Shown here piece by piece: positions 36,708 to 46,901 of a DNA stretch of 58,352 bases. Numbering within the stretch: the stretch's first letter is position 1; every line of letters begins with the position of its first letter. The notes under the pieces were generated by a model. That model was not told the DNA's origin and ran no database searches. It saw nothing but the letters and a program-made list of their open reading frames with translations. Both the position numbers and the translations under genes were made by a program. This DNA comes from Opitutus sp. GAS368 (lineage in GTDB: Bacteria; Verrucomicrobiota; Verrucomicrobiia; Chthoniobacterales; Chthoniobacteraceae), in contig CALQFT020000005.1 of the NCBI GenBank assembly GCA_943329925.2, positions 1-58,352 on the forward strand. Direction: 5' to 3'.

Positions 36708-37844
36708 ATGAAAATTCTCGATCGCTACATTATCCGACAGCTTTGTCTGACCACATTTTTGGCAGTGTCGGTGCTCAGTGTGGTTCTGGTTCTGGGCAAT
36801 CTTTTTAGGCAAATCTTTGAACTCCTGGTCAATGGCAGCGCCACCTACGAGTTCTTCCTCACGTTTCTCGCCTACATCCTGCCTTTCTCGCTGACCTTCA
36901 CGCTGCCGTGGGGCTTTCTCACCGCGGTGCTTTTGGTCTTCGGTCGCCTTTCCGCTGAACACGAGCTTACCGCGCTGAAGGCCAGTGGAGTGAGCATTCT
37001 GCGCTTGAGCATGGGCGCCCTCGCCGTGGCTCTTGCCTGCGTCGCCCTCTGTCTCTGGATCAACGTGGACCTCGCCCCGCGGGCTCAAGCGCGTTTCAAG
37101 CTCGCGCTCTACGAACTAGCGGTCAACCGGCCGCTGGCCATGTTCGAAAGCGATCGCGTGATCGACGCTTTTCCTAACCTCAAAATCTACATCGGACACA
37201 ACGACGGTTCCCAGCTCCACAACCTTCTGGTTTATGAAATTGGCCGGGATTTCGAACCTCAAAAAGTCATCTTCGCCCGCCACGGAAAAATCAAAACGGA
37301 CGCCGTCAACCGCCGTCTTTTGCTGGATCTTGAGGACGCCCGGTTCGAACAGAGGGATGCCACCCAGCCTCAAAGTTTTACTCGGATTCGTCAGGGGATC
37401 ACAATGCAGCGCAGTACTTTGCCCATTTCCTTAGAAGAGCTATTCGAGCGCAACCAGAAGCGCCGCTCCAACAGCAGCCTGACCGCCCGCGAGCTTTGGG
37501 GAATACTCGTGGCGCGGAGTGCTCCGGACAGCGGCGGAGCGCCAATGGCGCCCCGGGAGTTGAGCGAGGTGCGCGTGGAGTTTAGTAAGCGGTTCTCGCT
37601 GGCGTTGGCGTCACTGGCGCTGGGGCTCATGGCGATTCCACTGGCAGTCACCGCACAACGTCGCGAGACGACGCTCGGCTTCCTCCTGAGCCTGATTGTC
37701 GCCTTCGGCTACTTCTTCATTATCATCATGACCAACTGGGTTAAGAGTCAGCCCGAGATGCACCCTGAGTGGTTGGTCTGGCTACCCAATTTGATTTTCC
37801 TCGCGCTGGGCACCGTGCTTTTTCGCCGTCTCGCCGCAAGATAA
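36708..37844 (+). CDS. LptF/LptG family permease
   Basis: Start at ATG 36708 (MKILDRYIIRQLCLTTFLAVSVLSVVLVLGNLF); six TM segments; ALKASGVSILRL; YFFIIIMTNWVKS. Confidence 0.9.
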   Translation: MKILDRYIIRQLCLTTFLAVSVLSVVLVLGNLFRQIFELLVNGSATYEFFLTFLAYILPFSLTFTLPWGFLTAVLLVFGRLSAEHELTALKASGVSILRLSMGALAVALACVALCLWINVDLAPRAQARFKLALYELAVNRPLAMFESDRVIDAFPNLKIYIGHNDGSQLHNLLVYEIGRDFEPQKVIFARHGKIKTDAVNRRLLLDLEDARFEQRDATQPQSFTRIRQGITMQRSTLPISLEELFERNQKRRSNSSLTARELWGILVARSAPDSGGAPMAPRELSEVRVEFSKRFSLALASLALGLMAIPLAVTAQRRETTLGFLLSLIVAFGYFFIIIMTNWVKSQPEMHPEWLVWLPNLIFLALGTVLFRRLAAR

Positions 37845-37858
37845 AGCGCCGCGAAGAA

Positions 37859-38704
37859 CTAAGGCCTCGGCCCTCTCTCTACCAGCGGGGCGCGGGCTCG
37901 ATGGAAGAGCGCGGCGAAGGGTGCCCAAACTTGGCCCGAAAAACTTTTTGGAAGCACCTCGTCGATCCCAAATACTTCGGGGAAAACATTTTTTGGCATG
38001 TAGTAGGTCTTGAACAAAATGTCCCATATCGGGAATAGGCCGGCGAAGTTTTTGTTTCGCGCACCAGCTTCCTTGGAATGATGCCAGCGATGGAAAACCG
38101 GGCTGGCAATCAGCGCGCGCAGCGGGCCGTTGTCCCAGTTGAGATTGGCGTGGAGGTAGATAGCGTAGAAGGTCACCAGAGGAGCGAATGCCATTGTGAC
38201 TGTAGGATTGAATCCAATAAGAAGAACTGGAGTGACTTGCGCGATCTTGTCCAGAAGCTCGTTGACGGGGTGGACTCGCGTGGCTGCCAGCCAGTCCACC
38301 GCTTCCGAACTGTGATGGATGGAGTGAAACGGCCACCAGCGCCCAGTGTGGAAGAGGCGATGGATCCAGTACCCAGAGAGATCCCCCAGTAGAAAAATTT
38401 CCACAGCTTGAAGCCAGATGGGTTGGTGGGAGACAGGGCCAAACCCATGATATTGGCTGGCTCTGAGGAGTTCTGGGGTTGTCACGCCCAGCAGTAGCAG
38501 CAGGCTTGCCGGCAGTATCAATGATATGCGGGTGAGCATCTTAATTGCGGGCGCGATGAATAGGTAGAGTACATCCACCCAGAAGCCTTCTCGAAGAATT
38601 CTTTGGGGACGTGCCTGCCCTATGGCGCGTTCCAGCAGGAAGAAAAATGTGCCCAACACCAGAAAGCCGATCAGCGGCCGCAGTAGCAGCTGTTGGACGG
38701 TCAT
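37859..38704 (-). CDS. Sterol desaturase/fatty acid hydroxylase family protein
   Basis: Start ATG 38704; His clusters HRLFHTGRWWPFHSIHHSSEAVDW, HANLNWDNGPLRALIASPVFHRWHH. Confidence 0.9.
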   Translation of the reverse strand: MTVQQLLLRPLIGFLVLGTFFFLLERAIGQARPQRILREGFWVDVLYLFIAPAIKMLTRISLILPASLLLLLGVTTPELLRASQYHGFGPVSHQPIWLQAVEIFLLGDLSGYWIHRLFHTGRWWPFHSIHHSSEAVDWLAATRVHPVNELLDKIAQVTPVLLIGFNPTVTMAFAPLVTFYAIYLHANLNWDNGPLRALIASPVFHRWHHSKEAGARNKNFAGLFPIWDILFKTYYMPKNVFPEVFGIDEVLPKSFSGQVWAPFAALFHRARAPLVERGPRP

Positions 38705-39066
38705 GCGGGTTGTTGGGGGGAGGGCGGCGCAAAGCACAGCGCAATCCAACCGGCAATAAGCAGCAGTCCACCCAGTGGTGTGATCCCGCCCAGTTGCTTA
38801 ATGGAAGTGATGGCCAATGCGTAGAGCGAGCCGCTAAAGAGCACAATGCCTATGGCGAATAGCCTGAATGCGAATCTGTTGACGATGGGCCGTCCTGCAA
38901 TGCAGAGGAGCACTGCCGCATGGAGCAAGTGGTAGAGCGAGGCCGTCTGCCACATTGCGTGTGCGGCGTGGGCATCAAGAAGGGACTTAAGTCCGTGTGC
39001 TCCGAAGGCCCCGAGCAGGACCCCGGTGGCGCCAAAGACTGCGGCGGTGCGGGTGAAGGCGTACAC
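38701..39066 (-). CDS. DUF423 family membrane protein
   Basis: ATGVLLGAFGAHGLKSLLDAHAAHAMWQTASLYHLLHAAVLL; overlaps downstream gene by ATGA. Confidence 0.92.
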   Translation of the reverse strand: MYAFTRTAAVFGATGVLLGAFGAHGLKSLLDAHAAHAMWQTASLYHLLHAAVLLCIAGRPIVNRFAFRLFAIGIVLFSGSLYALAITSIKQLGGITPLGGLLLIAGWIALCFAPPSPQQPA

Positions 39067-39200
39067 CCGAAAAGAACTAGCACGAGCGCGGCACTGCTAA
39101 AGATCAATCTCCTGCACACCGCTTTTCTAGGTTCTTCTTTCGAGCAACATCGGTGTGTGCTTGCAGGAGTGCGCCAATCAGCGAAACTACTCGGCTACCG

Positions 39201-42200
39201 ATGCCCGCCGCCATACCACTCTCCCACCCTGAATTGTTGCCTTCCGCCCTTCTTCTTTTGGAGCGGTTTGAAAGGGCAGGGGATGAATTGCAAGCGATTG
39301 CACGAATTAAGGTTAATCGGAAAAAGATTGTTAATCTTAAGCTCCAGGAATTTCGAGCCACACTTACCGCGGGTACCACAAAAGTAGTTGTAGCCTTCAT
39401 TCTGCGGGGCAGGGAGTTAGACGTGGATTGCACGGAGTGCGGCTGCGAGGGATGTGCGCATGCCTTAGTGGCGATTAGCTTCGTGATGGAACAAACTCTT
39501 GGGCAGTTGGGGGAACTCAATGCATCTCAGGGTATTGAGTCCGGGAATGGAACGAGTCACGCGACGCCCAAAAACCCCTTCGCTCGGGAAATTGCGGCCA
39601 AGCTTGGACGTGCGCTCACAGCCACCGAAGAGACGTATGGCGATGCGGTAGAATTACTTTATCAACGCCATTGGGCATCACGGATGTTGGCGGCCCCAAC
39701 GCTGGATCCCTTCCTTGGCGATGCGGGGCTTCCTACATGGGAGCAAGTTGAAGTGTGGCCGCGAAAACCCGAAAACACATGGGAAGCATGGCTTTATCTA
39801 GCCGCATTTTTGCGTAATCGTGGTGTGGAATGGCCCTCCTTTTTGGGGGAGATCACAACAATGGATGCCATCGAACGGCTGGCTGGGGACTGGGAGCGGC
39901 AACAGGCTTTGCGGCAGTGGGAGGATGGTCTGGGCAAGTTGTTGACCGAGATGGAGACCTGTCAGGATCGGCGCACGGTGGATGCCCGAATCCAAATCTG
40001 TGCGACTCACGCTCGATTGCAATGGCGTCGGGATGCGGTTGCCGAGGAGTGGAGCTATCCTACAGAGGTGCAGTATGATGAGTTGATTTCCTATTTGGAC
40101 AAGGGGCGCCTGGACTGCGACGCCGCCGTTCGTATGCTCCTCGAGGTTTTCTCTCAGTTCAGCATCACATACGCGCAGATTTCCTACAATCGGGAGGAAA
40201 CCTGTGAGCGCCTCGCTCGACTGTTGTTGCATCCGCTTCTTAACGATCGCTTTGTCACAGAGGCTGGTCTTCCTTTCGAACGCTCCTCCGAGCGCCTGAG
40301 TTGGCAGTTGCGTCGGGAGGATCTCACTCCTGGAGGGGATGGCGATTACCTGCTGGAGCTGGCTTTTTCTAATGGAGAGCGTCCAAGTGCGCCGCTTTTC
40401 ACCGCTGCTGCAGAGTTGAATTGCTATGTGACGGCCTCAGCTATCTATCGCACCGGACCACTGTTGCGCTTGGATCCACGGCATCCCATTCGGATTCCAA
40501 GCGCGGGATTGTTAACCGGACGAACGGTACAATTGTTGCAGGGATTGGGTGTGTCGTTGCCAGAAGATGTGCAGAGTCGAGTGTTGGCGATTCAACCGAC
40601 GGTGCGCTTGCGCTGTTGGTTGGAAGAGCGAGCGGGGGAGGAGCGATTACACATTTGCGCGCGGGCTTTGTTGGGAATGCACGGAGAACGGATTTACACG
40701 GTCCAAGGCTGGCAGATCACCCAGCAGTTGCCCGAGGAGCAGCGGCGTATTTTGGTGTTAGACGACTCACTGATGCGTCTTGTGCCCAAAATGTTGACGG
40801 ATCTGGGAGCCAAGGATTTCCAGGCCAGCACCGAGAGTTGGGGGCGTTTGATTGGGAAGCGTTTTGCCGAGGAGTTTAGCGCTTGGATGGACGAATTGCC
40901 CGAAGGCGTGGAGGTGGAATTGGAAGGGGACTTGGCGAGCTTGCAGAATGCGGTGGTCAGCGGTGCGATCCGTCTGGACGTGACCGAAGCGTCTCCGGAC
41001 TGGTTTGATTTGCAGGTCGCCATGAGTTTGAGCGACACGGAGTTAACGCCAGAGGAAGTGCAATTGTTGTTGGAGGCAAAGGGTAAGTTTGTGCGCCTCA
41101 AAAACAAGGGATGGCGACGTTTGGAGTTTGAGATCGATGACGAACAGGCCGAGCAACTTTCTGAACTCGGCGTCAATCCGTTTGAGATCGGTGGCCCTCC
41201 GCAGCGTTATCACGCGCTTCAACTCGCGGCATCTCCCGCGCGCAGCCTTCTTTCCGGCGATGCTCGCGACGGGGTATTGCGACGCGCCTCGGAAATCAAA
41301 ACCAGCGTCAGCCCTCCGGTGCCCGCTGGAATTCGCGCTGAAATGCGTGCATACCAGGTCGAAGGTTTTCATTTTCTAGCTTATCTTAGCACCAACCGGT
41401 TTGGTGGTATTTTGGCAGACGACATGGGGCTTGGAAAAACTTTGCAGACCCTTACCTGGCTGGCATGGCTTCGCGAACTTCCGGCTTACGATGGAAGCCC
41501 CGTGCTGGTGGTTTGTCCGAAGTCGGTGGTGCAAAACTGGCTGGGCGAGACCGAGCGCTTCACCACAGGAATCACTGCAAGTGTATGGCGGGGAGGAGAT
41601 GCCAAGAATTTAAAACAGGCGCTTGCCGAGACGGATATACTCGTGGTGAACTACGCGCAATTGCGTCTTTCGGCCGAGTTGCTTGCGAGCATTTCCTGGC
41701 ACGCAGTCGTGCTGGATGAGGCGCAGTACATCAAAAATCCGTCGTCCCAAACAGCCGCTGCGGCGAGCGCCCTGCGAGGAGCTCATCGCCTCGCACTAAG
41801 CGGGACACCGATTGAAAATCGACTGCTCGATCTTTGGAGCATCATGCACTTTTCGATGCCGGGCCTTCTCGGTTTGCGTGCTCATTTCCAGCGTCAATAC
41901 GACTCCCGCGCGGACATGCTCGCCCGCCGCCGCCTCTCGGCCAGAATTCGTCCCTTCATTTTGCGACGCACTAAAAGTGAAGTCGCCAAAGATCTTCCTG
42001 CCAGGATCGAGGAGGATCTCGTGGTGGAAATGGAAGGCACGCAGGCTGCGTTATATCGGGCGGAATTGAAGCGGGCGCGACAGGCGCTCTTGAAAATCCA
42101 GACGAGCCGGCAGTTGGACAAGGAGCGCTTCAATGTGCTTACGTCTTTGCTGCGCTTGCGCCAGATTTGCTGTCACCCCGGCTTGGTCAGTCCCGAGCAT

Positions 42201-42719
42201 GGACACTCGGATAGTGCGAAAATGGAGGCGCTCATTGACTTGCTGGAACCCCTTATGGAGCAGGGTAATAAGGTGCTCGTATTCTCGCAGTTCGTCGACA
42301 TGCTCGAGCGTGTCGAGAGGGAGGTTGAGGCACGCGACTGGCACTCGTTTATGCTCACCGGTGAAACCGAGAATCGTGGCGAGTTGGTACAGGAATTCCA
42401 AGAGTACGAAGGTGCAGCCACATTCCTTATTTCACTGCGGGCGGGCGGGATGGGTCTGAATTTGACGGCGGCGTCCTACGTGGTTTTGTTTGATCCTTGG
42501 TGGAATCCGGCGGTGGAAAATCAGGCCATTGATCGTACGCATCGCATCGGACAAACCAATCAGGTCATTGCCTACCGGCTTGTGGCAAAGGGTACGGTGG
42601 AGGAAAAAATCCGGCAGCTTCAACGTTCTAAAAGTGTTTTGGCCGGAGACATTTTGGGCGAAGAGTCCTTCGCAAAAGCTCTCTCCCTAGACGACTTTCA
42701 GTTTCTGTTGCAGGATTGA
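39201..42719 (+). CDS. SNF2-family DEAD/DEAH helicase with N-terminal SWIM-type zinc finger
   Basis: Track ORF 39153..42719; CGCEGCAH (CxCx2CxH) near N-terminus; motifs DDMGLGKTLQTL, DEAQYIKN, LALSGTPIENRLLDLWSI, LRAGGMGLNLTAASYVVLFDPWWNPAVENQAIDRTHRIGQ. Confidence 0.95.
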   Translation: MPAAIPLSHPELLPSALLLLERFERAGDELQAIARIKVNRKKIVNLKLQEFRATLTAGTTKVVVAFILRGRELDVDCTECGCEGCAHALVAISFVMEQTLGQLGELNASQGIESGNGTSHATPKNPFAREIAAKLGRALTATEETYGDAVELLYQRHWASRMLAAPTLDPFLGDAGLPTWEQVEVWPRKPENTWEAWLYLAAFLRNRGVEWPSFLGEITTMDAIERLAGDWERQQALRQWEDGLGKLLTEMETCQDRRTVDARIQICATHARLQWRRDAVAEEWSYPTEVQYDELISYLDKGRLDCDAAVRMLLEVFSQFSITYAQISYNREETCERLARLLLHPLLNDRFVTEAGLPFERSSERLSWQLRREDLTPGGDGDYLLELAFSNGERPSAPLFTAAAELNCYVTASAIYRTGPLLRLDPRHPIRIPSAGLLTGRTVQLLQGLGVSLPEDVQSRVLAIQPTVRLRCWLEERAGEERLHICARALLGMHGERIYTVQGWQITQQLPEEQRRILVLDDSLMRLVPKMLTDLGAKDFQASTESWGRLIGKRFAEEFSAWMDELPEGVEVELEGDLASLQNAVVSGAIRLDVTEASPDWFDLQVAMSLSDTELTPEEVQLLLEAKGKFVRLKNKGWRRLEFEIDDEQAEQLSELGVNPFEIGGPPQRYHALQLAASPARSLLSGDARDGVLRRASEIKTSVSPPVPAGIRAEMRAYQVEGFHFLAYLSTNRFGGILADDMGLGKTLQTLTWLAWLRELPAYDGSPVLVVCPKSVVQNWLGETERFTTGITASVWRGGDAKNLKQALAETDILVVNYAQLRLSAELLASISWHAVVLDEAQYIKNPSSQTAAAASALRGAHRLALSGTPIENRLLDLWSIMHFSMPGLLGLRAHFQRQYDSRADMLARRRLSARIRPFILRRTKSEVAKDLPARIEEDLVVEMEGTQAALYRAELKRARQALLKIQTSRQLDKERFNVLTSLLRLRQICCHPGLVSPEHGHSDSAKMEALIDLLEPLMEQGNKVLVFSQFVDMLERVEREVEARDWHSFMLTGETENRGELVQEFQEYEGAATFLISLRAGGMGLNLTAASYVVLFDPWWNPAVENQAIDRTHRIGQTNQVIAYRLVAKGTVEEKIRQLQRSKSVLAGDILGEESFAKALSLDDFQFLLQD

Positions 42720-42723
42720 GTGT

Positions 42724-43428
42724 ATGGCCGCCAAGGAGCCCTCCAAACTTCTTAATTTGAAGCGCCTAGCGTTTCGCTGGGCGCTGGAGCAGCGCTTTCG
42801 TTTGGCGGCTCTGGAGGTGAAGGTTCCCCAACTGGGCGCGCGCATCGATGTCGCCGCTTGTCGTCCCGAACAACCGCGCAAGGTTCGTGGTCGGATCGTT
42901 TTCAAACCGGGAGCCACGGCCGTCTTCGAGTGCAAGCGCAGCCGTGCTGACTTTCTCAAGGATGCCCGGAGCGAGGAAGTTATCCGTGAACAGTTGCGGG
43001 TGCTTCAACAAAGCCGGCTCGAGCTTGAAGAGTCATTGCGCCGCAATTTCCCGACACTGCGTGAGGGTGAGACTCTGTTTCCGGAGTACGACATGTACCG
43101 CTACCTCGATGCGGGCTGCGCTCCCTACGCCGAGCTGGTTGCCGAGATGAATGCGCTGACGGCGCAATTACATAGCCGCACTAAGTTTGCGAAGTTAACA
43201 CGATGGAATGCGGCCAACATTCTTTACCTGGTCGCTGATCCGGAAGTTGCTTTTCCTCAGGAGCTTCCTTCGGGCTGGGGGCTATTGGAGCGCCGAGATG
43301 GAGGGCTTTTCATGGTAGTACGTGCCGTCTGGCAGGATGTGCCTGAGGTGCACCGCTGGAACTTGATGTTGCGCATCGGGCTTAGCGCTTCTGCCTCCAT
43401 GGAAAAGCGTTTTGAAGAAGGTGCTTGA
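42724..43428 (+). CDS. MmcB-like / PD-(D/E)XK nuclease-fold protein
   Basis: 234 aa; RIDVAACRP...ATAVFECKRSRADFLKDARSEE fits D-Xn-E-X-K core and the MmcB-type EIKSSxADF pattern; 4 nt after the helicase stop. Confidence 0.65.
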   Translation: MAAKEPSKLLNLKRLAFRWALEQRFRLAALEVKVPQLGARIDVAACRPEQPRKVRGRIVFKPGATAVFECKRSRADFLKDARSEEVIREQLRVLQQSRLELEESLRRNFPTLREGETLFPEYDMYRYLDAGCAPYAELVAEMNALTAQLHSRTKFAKLTRWNAANILYLVADPEVAFPQELPSGWGLLERRDGGLFMVVRAVWQDVPEVHRWNLMLRIGLSASASMEKRFEEGA

Positions 43429-43531
43429 GGAAAATGTTTAAGCTCATGTCCTCAGCCGGGGCCGGACGCAACGCCACCTGAGCGAAAAACTTTCCACTAC
43501 CTTTTCGGCTATTGTCAGGAGCCCGTGATGG

Positions 43532-45577
43532 GTGCCAAATGGAGGAATGTCGCGCTTCCCTTTGAGCCGCCTGTTGTCCTGTATTTCGGCGCTGTTTTTC
43601 CTCGCTGCGCCTGTTTTTGCGAGCGAACCGCAGCCACTTGTTTTGGCTCATTACATGCCTTGGTTTGCGTCGCGGGAGGTAAGCGGTAAATGGGGGTGGC
43701 ACTGGACGATGGACCACTTCAACCCAGATCGGTTTTCGTGGGATGGGGAGCGGCAAGTGGCGTCGGAGTATTATCCGCTGCTCGGGGCGTATGACTCAGG
43801 CGACGAACATGTCCTTGAGACTCAGGTTTTACTGATGAAATTTGCAGGAGTTCAGGGCGTGATTCTGGATTGGTACGGAATCAGGGATGTGAAGGATTTT
43901 GCGATGGTGCATCGGAATTCGCAGCGTTTAATCCCAATTCTCAAAAAAGCGGGCCTGAAGTTTGCGATTTGTTTTGAGGATCAATCACTCGCGCAAGCGA
44001 CTCAGGGTAAACCACTTTCTCCTGAGCAGCAGTGGGATGGCGCGCGGGATGCTTTACAGTGGCTTGATCAGAACTGGTTTAGCGATGACTCGTATGTACG
44101 GCAGGACGGCCGTCCTGTTCTTCTTGTCTTTGGGCCGCAGCAGGTTCAGGGAGAGAAGTGGAAGGCTTTGCGCGACGGTCTCAAGAGCCGGCCCCTCATT
44201 TTCGGCCTGCCGCACCTTTCCAAACCAAGTGGCTTGGACGGCCTTTTTGCTTGGATACCTGTGGCGGATGGAAAAACGGTGCCGCCGGTAAAGTGGCGAG
44301 GGGATCTGGAGCAACTCTATGGAAGGCGGTTGGCTGGAGAAAACGTTGTGGCGGTGGCATTTCCAGGATTTCAAGACGTGTATCAAAAGGCGGGTCTTCA
44401 CGCCAGTTATGGGAGGATTGAGTCAAAGGATGGAGCCACCTTCCGTGAAACGCTCAATCTCGCTCTCAAAAGTAATGCCCCGCTTTTGCAACTCGCAACG
44501 TGGAACGACCACGGCGAGGGTACTGCCATAGAACCAACGCGCGCAAATGGATATCGTTATCTAGAGATCCTTCAGGCGGCCACGAATCCTGCTGGGGAGA
44601 ATATGAAAAAGTTCACGCTCAATGATTTGCGTCTGCCAGTGCAACTTCACCAGCTTAGAAGGCGTTCGCAGAATGATCCGGAACTTGCTGCGCGACTTGA
44701 TCATGCATCCTTGCTCCTTTTTGCCTCAAAATGCACTGAAGCGGAGGCGGTTCTGGAAAAGGTCGCCGTCACCCTGGCTTTGCGGCCGGCTCTTTTTGCT
44801 GATACTGCCGACGCGCCGGATCCCAACTATCATCTAGTCACCGATGTTTTGTACCGTAACGGAGAGGGCGTTTCGGACGCGATGAGGCAGCGGTGCCGTT
44901 TGGACGTGTATTACCCGATGAACCGGAAGAAGTTCTCGACGGTTGTGTGGTTTCACGGGGGTGGGCTGACAAAGGGCGAACGCTCTATTCCATTACCCCT
45001 GCGCAATAAGGACGTGGCGGTGGTGGCGGTGAACTATCGGCTTGGCCCAGACTTTCAGTCGCCCGCTTATTTGGAAGACGCGGCGGCGGCGATAGCGTGG
45101 ACGTTTCAAAACATAGCGAGATTTGGGGGTGCCCCTGAGTCGCTTTTCTTAAGTGGTCATTCCGCAGGTGCTTACCTCTCGATGTTGATGGGATTAGATC
45201 CCAAGTATCTGGTAAAGAATCAGATAGATACAGGCCGAATTGCGGGGCTGATCCCCTTTAGTTCACAGATGATCACCCACTTCCTCATTCGCGAGCAGCG
45301 TGGGTTTGCAGATAAACAGCCTGTGGTAGACGACATGGCGCCGCTTTTTCACGTCCGCAAGGATGCTCCTCCCATGCTGTTGCTCACTGGGGACCGGGAG
45401 CAGGAGTTGATGGGGCGCTACGAGGAAAACGCCTATTTTTATCGGATGGAAAAGCTTTTTGGGCACCCTGATGTGACGTTGCGCGAGCTTCAGGGGTTTG
45501 ATCATGGCAGGATGCCGGAGCCTGGGTTTCCGCTGTTGTTGCGCTTTATGGAGGAGCATGCGCCCAAAACACCTTAA
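43532..45577 (+). CDS. Two-domain exported enzyme: GH99/GH71-like domain fused to alpha/beta-hydrolase (esterase)
   Basis: N-terminal LAHYMPWFASREVSGKWGWHWTMDHFNPD, GVQGVILDWYGI; C-terminal VVWFHGGGLTKGE, LFLSGHSAGAYLSMLMGLDP. Confidence 0.85.
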   Translation: MPNGGMSRFPLSRLLSCISALFFLAAPVFASEPQPLVLAHYMPWFASREVSGKWGWHWTMDHFNPDRFSWDGERQVASEYYPLLGAYDSGDEHVLETQVLLMKFAGVQGVILDWYGIRDVKDFAMVHRNSQRLIPILKKAGLKFAICFEDQSLAQATQGKPLSPEQQWDGARDALQWLDQNWFSDDSYVRQDGRPVLLVFGPQQVQGEKWKALRDGLKSRPLIFGLPHLSKPSGLDGLFAWIPVADGKTVPPVKWRGDLEQLYGRRLAGENVVAVAFPGFQDVYQKAGLHASYGRIESKDGATFRETLNLALKSNAPLLQLATWNDHGEGTAIEPTRANGYRYLEILQAATNPAGENMKKFTLNDLRLPVQLHQLRRRSQNDPELAARLDHASLLLFASKCTEAEAVLEKVAVTLALRPALFADTADAPDPNYHLVTDVLYRNGEGVSDAMRQRCRLDVYYPMNRKKFSTVVWFHGGGLTKGERSIPLPLRNKDVAVVAVNYRLGPDFQSPAYLEDAAAAIAWTFQNIARFGGAPESLFLSGHSAGAYLSMLMGLDPKYLVKNQIDTGRIAGLIPFSSQMITHFLIREQRGFADKQPVVDDMAPLFHVRKDAPPMLLLTGDREQELMGRYEENAYFYRMEKLFGHPDVTLRELQGFDHGRMPEPGFPLLLRFMEEHAPKTP

Positions 45578-45680
45578 GTGAAGGGACGTTAGGCGCACAT
45601 TTTGCAGAGGGTCTTCAAAAAAGCGCTCTGGCAGCCTTTCTTGGACTTTGCACCCAGCGGGAATTTGCTAAAACTAGGGG

Positions 45681-46901
45681 ATGCGCATCCCCAGAGTGTT
45701 AGGTTCTATCGTCGGCGTGTTTCTAACAGGTCCTCTTGGCCTGAGCGCGGCTCCAGATTTGGGAAAGGCTGCCGCGCAACCAGTTTCAAATGAAAAGGCT
45801 GCAGTGAATCTAGCGGCACCTGCCCCGGCCAAAGCGGCGGCAAAAGGCGAGCCAAAGCCCAAGAAAGTGTTTTTGCGGATGGCGGAGGGACTGCGTTTTG
45901 ATCCCCCTCGGTTTGAGGCTAAACCGGGAGATCTCATCGCCTTAAACTTGGAAAACGTGGATGTCTCCCACCAACCGCACAATTTCGTGATCGTGCAACC
46001 CGGTCTGGTGCAAGATATAGTGAAGCTTGCTATGGACCTGGCCGCCTCGGGTGCAAGTCAGGGAGCGCTCCCAAAACATCCAGGGATCATCGCCTCTAGT
46101 GCGGATATTCTCAATCCGGAAAGTAAAGCGGTGCTTCAGTTTAAGGTGCCAGAGACTCCTGGAGTTTATGGTTACGTTTGCACCGTGCCAGGCCATGGCG
46201 TGGTGATGTACGGAGCCATGTACGTGGGCGTGCCGATGCCGCTTCTTTCAAAGGATACTAATATCCCACAAATTACTTTGGAAAAAGGTCTTGCAGGTGG
46301 CGGAAAGCGTCCGTTTGTGCAGCGTCTTTTTATGCCTAACTCTGGTCCCGCTTCCATGGGTGTGGCGTTACCGGGCACTCAAAATTATTGCTTTGATAGC
46401 GCAGCGTGTCGCGTGCGTTACGCTTGGAACGGCATATTTATGGATGGCTCTCAGCACTGGCGAGGCTCCGGGAAAGAACTCGCGGAGCTGGGCGATGTGC
46501 CTTGGTGGACTTCTGGAGCTTTTCCTCTTAAATTTGGGGATCGGGAATCGAGTTCGCTCGATTTTAAATTCCTAGGCTACAGCATGAAGGGAGAATTCCC
46601 GGAATTTCATTTCAAAGTGGGAGCGCAGGAGGTTTTTGAATGCGTGCAGCCTTCAGGGAGTGGGATTCTGTTAAAGTTCCGCCTTCCGGGCATCAACTCC
46701 AGTGTCGGAGTGCGTTCTGATTCCTCTGCCCAATGGGCTTGTCCAGATGGTGTTGCTACTAAGAGTGGATTCCGGATTTCTGCTGCAAAAGCCGCTGAAT
46801 TCAGCGTTCTAATTCAACCCAAAGACGCTTCGGCTCCTGCCGCTTCTAAGGCATCCGCGCCCTCCGCTTCCCGCCCCGTTCCCTCTTCCTCCAAACCTTG
46901 A
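45681..46901 (+). CDS. Cupredoxin/auracyanin-like exported protein
   Basis: LRFDPPRFEAKPGDLIALNLENVDVSHQPHNFVIVQPG ... VPETPGVYGYVCTVPGHGVVMYGAMYVG: blue-copper ligands H, C, H, M. Confidence 0.88.
   Translation: MRIPRVLGSIVGVFLTGPLGLSAAPDLGKAAAQPVSNEKAAVNLAAPAPAKAAAKGEPKPKKVFLRMAEGLRFDPPRFEAKPGDLIALNLENVDVSHQPHNFVIVQPGLVQDIVKLAMDLAASGASQGALPKHPGIIASSADILNPESKAVLQFKVPETPGVYGYVCTVPGHGVVMYGAMYVGVPMPLLSKDTNIPQITLEKGLAGGGKRPFVQRLFMPNSGPASMGVALPGTQNYCFDSAACRVRYAWNGIFMDGSQHWRGSGKELAELGDVPWWTSGAFPLKFGDRESSSLDFKFLGYSMKGEFPEFHFKVGAQEVFECVQPSGSGILLKFRLPGINSSVGVRSDSSAQWACPDGVATKSGFRISAAKAAEFSVLIQPKDASAPAASKASAPSASRPVPSSSKP

Noticed and set aside
36510-37088. 192-aa minus-strand ORF
   Set aside because: Antisense to the end of the MBL gene and start of LptF/G; charged low-complexity sequence.
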